From NCBI GenBank assembly GCA_963210315.1, contig OY723248.1, forward strand, positions 326,727 through 390,726: a stretch of 64,000 bases of DNA, read 5' to 3'. Positions 52,463 through 61,175 of this stretch are shown one piece after another. Below the pieces are notes generated by a model, which did not search any database, was not told the DNA's origin, and worked only from the letters and a program-made list of their open reading frames with translations. A program made the translations under genes and the position numbers. The stretch comes from Rhynchopus euleeides (Eukaryota > Euglenozoa > Diplonemea > Diplonemida > Diplonemidae). Every line of letters begins with the position of its first letter. Positions within the stretch are counted from its first letter, which is position 1.

Positions 52463-55400
52463 TGGGTGTGAATGTGGGTGTGGAATGTCACCAATGCGCA
52501 GAAATCCCACCGCAACAAACGAACAAGATTGATAATGAATTGCATCCATCAGTGCCGCCCCCCTTCTCGAAGAGAAAAAAACCCCCCCCTCAACCTGAAG
52601 CGGTGCATACCTGAGGAATATCCTCTTCGGTGTTCCGCGCAAACGGCCACCACCCCTTCTTCTTTGCAGGCTGTGCCGCAGGCACACCCCCTTTGCCCGG
52701 CTCTGCCGCACCCCCAGCCGGCCCACGCTTCCCCTTATCAGCCGGCTCCTTCGGTGCCTCCGACTTGGGATCCTTCCGCTGCTTGGGCCCGCCACCCCCA
52801 CCGCCACCACCGCCACCCCAGCCGAGGACACCGCCAATCCAGCTCCTCTTTTCACCCTCGAGCTCGGCTTTGCACCTCTCTTTGAGGTCGTCGGTGAGAT
52901 TGGGGACTGCTTTGATCTGCCCGCCTAGCACAGCAAGGCACTGCCGGAAAAGGCCAGCCTCGTGGAGATAGCAAGCGAGGGCTGTCCTGTAGGTCGCGAG
53001 GTGTTCGAAGAAGAATCCCTTGTTGGTCCTCATCCTCACAAACTCCAGGACCTCCGTCTGGAAGATTGTCTGCGGGTTGATGAAGGCGGTGCGGCACCTC
53101 GGGTTCTGGTTCATGCCACCGAGCAGAACCGGTTTGAAATCGAACCCCTCGGGGCGTGCCGCGATGCAGAGGAGGCAGAAGTGCGCCGCATCCACAACAC
53201 CCGTCGCCATCAGCCTCTCCGCCAAGCTCCGTATCGCCTCGCTGCTGAAATGCCCCATCGGGGTCTTCAGCAGGGCCAGCAAAATCCCCCGCCACGACTC
53301 CAGCTCGAACTCCTTCATCAGCTCCAACGGGTTGATCTCCTGCGAGATCAGCAGCGAGTGAAACAGCGGGCTCTGCGGGTTCAGCGTCTTCGACAGCGCC
53401 AGCACAACCTCCTTCCAAGCCCCCTCCCCGTGGCACACGGCGAGCCCACAGGCAATGCCCCACTCCCCTCCCCGGGTCGCCGTGCCGATCGCCTCCGCCG
53501 GGGAGTCGAACAGGAGGTTCTTCTGCGTCACCGCGAGGCTCCGCTCCCGGGTGCACTGCACCTGCTCCCTCTCGAGAGCCCTCCTTAGCCTCTCGGAGTC
53601 GGGAAGGGTCGGATCATCCAGAAGCTCCACGTTGAGCTTCGGACCCACTGCGGGGGCTTTAACATCATCAGGCATGAGGCCTTCTGAAAGGGCCTGGATG
53701 AAGGGCTCCCAACGATGCTCCTTCCAGGAGTATGGATGAACTGCGAGATGCGCCAGAACCCTCTGCAGCGGTGTGGAGGGGAGCCTCTCGACGTGCTCTG
53801 CGACATCCTCCGGCTTGGCGTCTCTCATCCCCCCGGGGTGGTTGCTGAGGACGGACCACTCCTGCTGCCCAAAGTCTGAGCCGTAATCAGAGAAGAGGGT
53901 TGTGAAGGGAACCACCTCTGCTGTTGACTCCCTCCGCGTCGTGGTGGCGACGTAGAGCTTTCCGGCGCCAAACGAAATGCAGGGGTGTGAGATGCGCCTC
54001 GGCATCGGGGCGGCCCCCCCGGTGCTCGGGGGAGGGGTGGAGCACGACGGGCTCCCCGGCCTCTGCCAGAGCGACACCCCCTGCGCCCCGTTGTAGAAAT
54101 AGGTCTGCCCGGTGGCGGCGTCGGTCAGCTCAACCCACTCGTCGCCAACAGGGGTCCCCGGGGTTGGCAGCGGGGTTGCGCCGCGCGGTGCCCCTCTCGC
54201 CTGCTTTGCAGCCCCGGCAGCCCCATCCACACCCGGGACGGACGCCACAGACCCCGACCTGGGGAATGACGACACCGGGAGCGGCGGCAGCGGGCTCTGC
54301 GGGGCATTCGCTGGGGGGAATCCGCCAGATGGTGGCGGGGGTGGTGGTGCAACCTGCTGCTGCTGCTGCGGCAGTGGCAGCGGAGGTGGGGCGAATGTCC
54401 CCGCCGGCGGCGGGGCGGTGTCGGCGGCAGGCGGGGCTGCGGGCGGCGGTGGTGGGGGGGGCAGCCCCGAGGTGGCGGCAGCGGGAGTTGCTGGCAGGGC
54501 CGGTGGATCCGCCGCCGGAGGCGGCGGGGGCGGGAGGGTGGCGTCCTGCTGGGGTGTCTGCGACGGAGCTGCGGCGAAGGGGTCCGGTGGCGGCGCGCCG
54601 ACGCCCTCCGCTGCCGGAGGCAGCGGGGCGTCGGGCTGCCCGCACCCCTCGTCCTGCTGCGGCTGCTGCTGGGGATCCTGCTGCTGCTGCTGAGTGGCAT
54701 CCTGTTGTTGGGGATCCCAGGGCACCGCCTCCACCCCTTCCGGGTAGTACCCCACCCACTGCTGGAGCTCCTCGTTCCAGTAATACTGCATGCCCCCCTC
54801 CTGTGTGTAGGCAGCCTCGCCCCCCGCTTCCCATTCTGGGTAGGCCTCCTGCTGCTGCTGCTGCTGGGGCCACTCGCCTTCCTCCGCTGCTGCCTGCTGC
54901 TGCTGGGAGGCGTCCTGCTCCGCAGCATCCCCTGCATCAGCCTCGGCGTGTGAGGCAAACGGGTCGTGAACACCACCACCACCGCCATCAGGATCCTCTG
55001 TGTGGGGCTGCGCAGCCTCGTCAGCCTGCTGGGGCCACTCAGGCTCTTCTGCCGCCTGCTGCTGGGAGTGATCAGCCTCAAAACCCTCCGCCGCGCCGCC
55101 ATCCCAGGCTGCCCCCTGCTCAGCCAGCTCTGCCGGGGGCATGGCGCCATCCGCATCAGCCGCAGGGGGGTGCGCGGCAAACGCGTCGTCGCCACCGGCA
55201 GGACCCTCCTGACCCTGATCCTGCTGCTGCTGCTGCTGGGGCCACTCGCCTGCCTCCGCTGCTTGCTGCTGCTGGGAGGCGTCCTGCTCCGCCGCACCCC
55301 CCACATCAGCCTCAGCGTGTGAGGCAAACGGGTCGTGAACACCACCACCACCGCCATCAGGATCCTCTGTGTGGGGCTGCGCAGCCTCGTCAGCCTGCTG

Positions 55401-57632
55401 GGGCCAATCAGCCTGCTGCCGCTGCTCCCACCCACCCTCCGCCGCCAACGCCCCATCCGGCTGCGCCTCCCCTACACCGCCACCGCCCTCAGCGCCAGCA
55501 GGCTCCACGCCCTGCACCCCGCCCTCCGTGCCGCCACCCTCCGCAGCGGCAGCCCCCGTGGCATCCGGGGAGGCGACGCCCGCCCCCTCTGCAGCACCCC
55601 ACCCGGCTGCCCCCTCGCCCTCCTCCTCCTCCGCGTGCTCCGGCACTGCGCACTCATCTGCCGTTGCGTCTGCCTGCTGCTGCTGCACCTCCTCCGCCCC
55701 CGCCTCCCACACACCACCCTCCACAGCACCAGCAGACTCCCCCTCCCCCTCCCCCTCCTCCTCCTGCTGCTGCACCTGACGGGGCTCCTCCCCGTCGACC
55801 ACATCGGGGCGCACACCCCCCTCCTCCTCCTCCTCCTCCTCCCCCTCCTGCCCCAGGCTCTCCGGTGCCGCGCCATCGCTGCCACCGGGTCCCGCCTCCC
55901 CAGCCCCGGCTCCGCCGGGGCTGGGGGTGGGGGCGGGCTCGTCGTGGAGCGGAGGGGATGCTTCTTCCGCTGTGGCTGCGTCTGTCTCTGCCGTGGCTGT
56001 GGCGGTGTCGGCAGGGGGTGCGGTGCTGTCCTGGGCGTAGGCGAAGTATCCAAGGTACTGCTGGAGCCCCTCGTCCCACCAGTAGTCCTTCCGGTAGCCG
56101 GGGTGTCCGTAGATCTCGGGCTGGTGGAGGATGTAGCAGTGCCCATCCCAGTAGTACCACCGGGACTCGTGCTCCGTGAGGGAGCCCTCGGAGAAGTCGA
56201 ACCCTGCCGTGACGAGGCCTGCCCCCTCCCCCGCCGGCTCCGCCCCCGCCCCCGCTGCATCGCCGGGGCTCTGCTGCGGGTCCTGCTGCCCCACGCCCTC
56301 CACGGGGGGGTCTTCCTCTGGGTGGGCCGCCTCCTCCGCCTCCACCACCTCCCCCACTGGGGGCGGTGCTGCTGCTGCGGTGTCGGGAGCGGCGTCTTCC
56401 GGGGGCGGCGGCGCCACCGCCCCGTCGCCCCCATCCGGCGCGATGCCGATGGGGTCGGCTGCGGGGGGGGCCTCCTGCTCCTCCGGATGATGCTGCTGGG
56501 GCCACTCGCCCTCCTCCGCCTGCTGGGAGGGGACCCCCTCCCCCTCCCCCGCGTGTGAGGCAAACGGATCACCACCACCAGCCTGCGCAGCCTCGCCAGC
56601 CTGCTGCTGCTGGGGCCACCCCGCCTCCTCTGCCACCTGCTGCTGCTGCGCCTCCCCAGCCCCCTCCCCCAGGGCAGGCGGGGGCGACACGGCTGCGGCT
56701 GTGCCGGGGTCGGGGTGCTGCGCCGCATCGCCTGCGGGCGGCCCCGGCGACTGCACCGCATCCGACGCACCCCCACCCGCAGGGGAGGAGCAGGCCGAGC
56801 TCCGGAACAGGTCGGAGCTGGCGTCATCCCAACACGCAGCGGCTGCAGAGCCTGCATCTGGGGAGCCTGCCACAGCTGCCTCCGCCGCCTCCGCCCCCTC
56901 CTCGTGGGGGGCAGTCGGGGCTGCTGGAGGGGGCGGCGGCTGCGCCGCCGCAGCGACGGCAGCATCCTCCACTGCGGTGCTGCTGGCGACGGCAGGGGGG
57001 GGAGCAGCCACAGCAGCAGCCGCATCAGCAGCTTCAGTCGGGTGTGCCTGTGGGGGCGGCAACCCCGTGCCAGGCACGGCTGCTGCCGCTGCAGCGGGTG
57101 GAGTGGTTTCGGAGACAGCAGCAGGCGGAGGGGGTGCGGCTGCTGTGGGCGGCGGTGCCCGGGTGGTGGGTTCGCACATCTCGGCGGCTGGGGGGGCCTG
57201 CTGCGGGCGGTCGTCGCCCGGCGGGAAGTAGGATGTGTTGATGTCGGGGTGTGCGTGCGACGCAGCCTTGGGGGTGGTGTCGTCCTGTGGCAGGACCTCC
57301 CAGCTGTCGGCGCGGCTGTCCGCCACGGTGGCAGGGCTGGCGCTGCGCCCCGTCGCGCTGTCGCCGCTTGTGGAGGGGGTCGGCTTGTCGAGAAGCTGCA
57401 GGCATGCATGGGTGTACCACGCGCACCGCGTGTCCTGGAAGCGGAGCTTGCAGCTCCAGTCGTTTGGATCGACCTCCGCTATGACTGCCTCCGTGCCGCA
57501 CCGCTTCGCCTTGGAGCGTGTCCATGTGCCGAGGCTGCTGCACAGCGCCTGCACCGCCTCAGCATCGGGGAGGACCCTCACACGCGCACCCACGGCCAGC
57601 TCCGTCGAGGGGCTCGTGACATTCGATGTCAT
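52092..57632 (-). CDS. SEC16: Sec16-type COPII scaffold protein, two exons
   Basis: Scaffold of endoplasmic-reticulum exit sites that organises COPII coat assembly. Exons 57632-52611 and 52421-52092 give 1783 residues. An N-terminal beta-type module (about 10-80: ELAVGARVRVLPDAEAV ... DTRCAWYTHACLQLL) is followed by about 1000 residues of Pro/Ala/Gln/Glu disorder with two aromatic patches (about 485-535 RWYYWDGHCYI and about 945-975 MQYYWNEELQQWVGYYP). A WW-like domain lies at 1161-1190 (EWVELTDAATGQTYFYNGAQ ... LWQRP). The Sec16 central conserved domain is at about 1210-1595: CISFGAGKLYV, then helical blocks such as EWGIACGLAVCHG, HFSSEAIRSLAERLMATGVV and DAAHFCLLCIA. Exon 2 ends with GYDPSSGQYWF. 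A 123-residue-period duplication lies in the disordered part. Confidence 0.85.
52422..52610 (-). other. Intron of the Sec16 gene (189 nt)
   Basis: Minus strand: CAG|GTATGC donor, (CT)13-type polypyrimidine tract (52431-52456) and TTTCACTCAG acceptor; phase 0. Splicing adds AILPSANEESDFGYDPSSGQ, a typical Sec16/WW-adjacent tail. Confidence 0.85.
54850..55406 (-). repeat. In-frame duplication inside Sec16 (copies 54850-55037 and 55219-55406)
   Basis: About 185 bp repeated with offset 369 nt (exactly 123 codons), nearly identical, including the segment encoding DEAAQPHTEDPDGGGGGVHD and PFASHAEAD. A recent in-frame expansion of the disordered region. Confidence 0.9.
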
Positions 57633-60572
57633 GGGGCACGGCACGCACACACAACACCCCTAGCAAGGCGGGTTCTGCGTGTGGCACCTCTCTGGCCCTG
57701 TGGCCCTCCACCTGCGGGGGGATGTGGGGTGGGGTGGGGTTGCACTGAGTTGAGCCTCCACAGCCGCCCAAATGTGCATCGTATGTCGGGGGACCGCCGA
57801 CCCTACAGTCGGGGGGTGATGCGCGTATGGCAGCCCTCAAGAGGGGTGACTTCACTGTGGCGCATCCTCGCAGCTGCTCTCCGCTACAATGCGTGAGTGG
57901 GGGGGCAGGGGGTTTGGGGGGCAGGGGCAGGGGGATCCTCTTTTCGCCGCACAAGAGAACCGGTTTCCACACCCCATCTCCCGTTCTCCGTTGATACCCC
58001 CCCCCCCTCTCCTCCCCACGGCGCTAAATATCTAGAGCAAAGACGGGTATTCCCCCCCATTCTGCGAGGCCCGGTATTGGGGAGGGGGCACGCGCAGTTT
58101 GCTTCCTGCCTCCCCTCCCACCACTGGCGCACACACGATGGGTGCCAGCAGAGGGGGGAAGGGTTCCTTTCACGAAGCACGCCAGAGTGCACAAGCCGAG
58201 GATCATGGAATGTATTGAAGACCCAGCACTCTCAGCACAAAACACACCAAGGCGCATTGTAGGTTTGGGTTGGGCTAGCGAGATGGCATCGCGAGGAGTA
58301 TCCCTTGGAGGCCACAACGTGATAACCGAGCCCGCTGTCCGACACCCACTCACTCTACGTAGAGAGGCTGCACGTAGAGGCCACTACCTTCAACAATCGC
58401 AATGCCGCTGAAGATGTGTGCCTGACAGGGGGTGGGCCTTCGTTTTAAAATAGAGCGGTTTTGGTTCTCCCGCGATGGCCTCTCGCGGGCTGCTGCTATG
58501 TTGTTACCCCATGCCAGCTCGCTGCCCCCCAACACTCTCACTGCCGCCCTGAAGCGGCAGCAACAGCGAGTTTTGCCGGGTCAAATTGACACAAGATTCA
58601 CCACACAGCGGCACGGGGTGCAAATGCCAGCACAGGCAGATCAAGCGAGAGGACTTGCTTCAGCAGGATGTGGGGTTGAGACACAGAACCAGTATCTGCC
58701 TCGTATGGTTGAGGCGACAGGACATAGGCAAAATGCCCTGACGCCAGGCCAGGCCTTTGCAGCTCCCGAGGAGGGGTGGGAGGGGTTTGGGGGCCGGGGC
58801 CAATAGGGGCGATCGGGGGGGGAGGGAGGGGGCGACGAGGAGCTGTTTACAACACAGTTTATGGCATCCCCGTATCACCCCCTCCCCGCTCCCCGCTCCC
58901 CCTCGCTGCCGTCTGCTGGCAGGCAAGGTTGGGGGGAGGCAGCTTTTGGAAACGTGCCCCGGTGGTTCTCTGCCGGCGCACCACACACGGGACAAAGCAA
59001 AGCAGATTCGAAGTCTACCTCGGAGTGTAGTGTGGCATGGGGCGGGACGCCAGAGAACAGGAGAAGCTCCCAATTGCACGGCAAGGGGAAAGGGGAGAAA
59101 GGGTCAGGGCTGTAGGGAGGTGCAGGAGGGACGTGTGGCACAGAGGGATAAAGTGGCACTGTATGGTTTCCGTTTTGGGTTTGTTCACTTCTTGTTTTTT
59201 TTTGTGACAAAAAAACGTGTTGTCAGCACGGCCAGAGTGCGGAGAACGCGTGTGATGTTTCTTAAATTACCTTTTTCGTGTTGCACACTCAACACGCCCC
59301 TGAAGAAGAAGCGGGAGTTGGTGCTGTGAGGGGAGGGCCCCATGAATAGCGTACAAAAACAAGGCAGTATAAAGACTCTAGGGGGGATTGCCTGGCAGAA
59401 AAATGTGTCTGTCCAAACGCTGTGTGGCGTGCAACTCTGAAGGAAGGAGAATGGGGGTGGGGGCCGAAGGCGTTTTGGGGGGTGATCGTCGTTTGCGAGA
59501 ATACACCCACGCCGTGCTGGTGATGTGTGCATGCAAAAAGGAGTTTACACCGGGGCGACAGTGTGCTGCGCTGCGGAGTACAACACCTCAAAACAGCGGG
59601 ATGCACTACCTTTGAACAGTGTCACTCCCGCACGAACCCAGGGTATGTGTGTGTGGTGACCACGGTATGAAAAGAGCGGCTAACACAACAGTGGGGCACA
59701 TCACCCCTCTGCATCAGGCTTGTGTCAGCCCACGCGCAAAAGATCTAGGACATCACAGTAGAGATGAGAAGCAGACAGGCTCGTTTGACGTCGCCCCTCA
59801 TGCTTGTGGATTATTGCCGGGGGAGGCTGGAGTGCGGCAGAGAGTGAATTCCAAGGGGTAGGGGTGGGGGGAAGCCTTCTCGAAAGTGCAGAAAAGCGAC
59901 TGGCACAGCTCGGCACAGAGGCAAAGGCCACACCGACTCCACGGGCAGATTCGCCACCATCGATACGGCGCGTACTTTTTTTTGTGGGAGGCCTGGCTGC
60001 AGCAAGGCACCGCTAACGACACACGTCACCACATTTTGATCTGGTTCACCACCCCCCCCCCCCCCCAGGCAGAAGCAGACAGTGGCACAGAAAAGGAAAG
60101 GGGCCGAGAGAGAGAGGGGGTAGGAATACAACAAAAAGAAGAAGCGGCTGCCCGAAGTGGCGTGTTTGTGACAACGGGGTGGGGGGGAGGGTGGGATGGG
60201 GCTGTGTGGGGGACGGGGAATGGGGGAGGAATACAACAAAAATGAAAACAGCATGACACTCATACAGACACACACGATGGGAGGGCGGGAGTGGGGGGTA
60301 TTATTCGATATACGATGCACAGGGAGCGGGGTGTCCTGGCAAACAAAGAGGGGGTTCTTTTCTTCTTCCGGTGGCAACGCGTGAGGCAACAGCTTGGCAC
60401 AGAGCAGAGTCTTCGCGGAAGTGGGCAGTAATCTGTGGGAGGCGGATTTTACCTCCCGGGTCTCAAAAAGCGCACCGCACAGCACAGAGAATATGCAGGA
60501 AATCAAGGGGCTGTGTGATCCGCACACCCGGACAAGACCACCACCACCCCCCACCCAAAAGCCCAGATATCG
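57633..60572. other. Intergenic between Sec16 and the retroelement flank
   Basis: C9-C14 tracts at about 58000 and 60050-60067, GA-rich simple sequence near 60105. Frames on both strands are short or low-complexity; no gene supported. Confidence 0.4.
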
Positions 60573-61165
60573 ATCCAACAAGGATATCAAGGCGGCACTT
60601 TCAAAGTCCTGCCAAGGACAGCGCCACGTGGGTGTGTGCTTCTGATATATGTTATGTCATCATGTGAACCCTCCCCAGCGTGTGCCAACATCCCTGACAC
60701 GCTCACGAAAAGCATGACACGGAGAAAACAGGTGCCGAAACAACCTGCCGAGCACACGGGTGGTGCCACGTTGATCCACGCAGCGATCTCCCATGACAGG
60801 AAGCCTTGTCGCCACGGCAGAGTCGCCGCAGACTGTGGGAGAGGTGTCGCCAGTCACCTTGAGGTTGCAGTGTGTCATCAGGCTAAGACCCGTGCCCTCT
60901 TCACCTCCCCTGTTAGGTTGCTCCCATATCGTTGCCTGCTTTGGGGCCTGAAGGACATAGGGGTCCAGCAGGCACTTGAGCATCGCAAGGCATGAGTGGC
61001 TGTTTCAAACTCCTGGTGCAAGCACCCGTCATGGTCTGGGGAAGCCCTCCCAGGTAGTTTAACGTCTTGCCCAGGACAAGTTTTCGTATTGCAATTTGGG
61101 TTAGCGTGCTGGCATCGCAGCCTGGCCCCGAAGGACCATACCGTGAGGAACCGGGCCCGCTATCC
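60573..61165 (-). repeat. 3' flank of the retroelement ORF, present elsewhere in the window
   Basis: Three blocks: 60573-60999 (= 18057-18482), 61008-61078 (= 15306-15387) and 61081-61165 (= 17912-18003). It begins 11 nt after the ORF stop, so it may be the element's 3' untranslated region or older insertions next to it. Confidence 0.75.
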
Positions 61166-61175
61166 TACTCTTGCT

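Noticed and set aside
53924..56179. 751-codon plus-strand ORF opposite Sec16
   Set aside because: GC-rich antisense shadow made of Pro/Arg/Ala; the minus frame has the recognisable Sec16 and WW domains and intron.
59811..60590. 259-codon minus-strand ORF
   Set aside because: Low-complexity Pro/Ser/Leu reading across C-rich and GA-rich tracts; no motif or start context.
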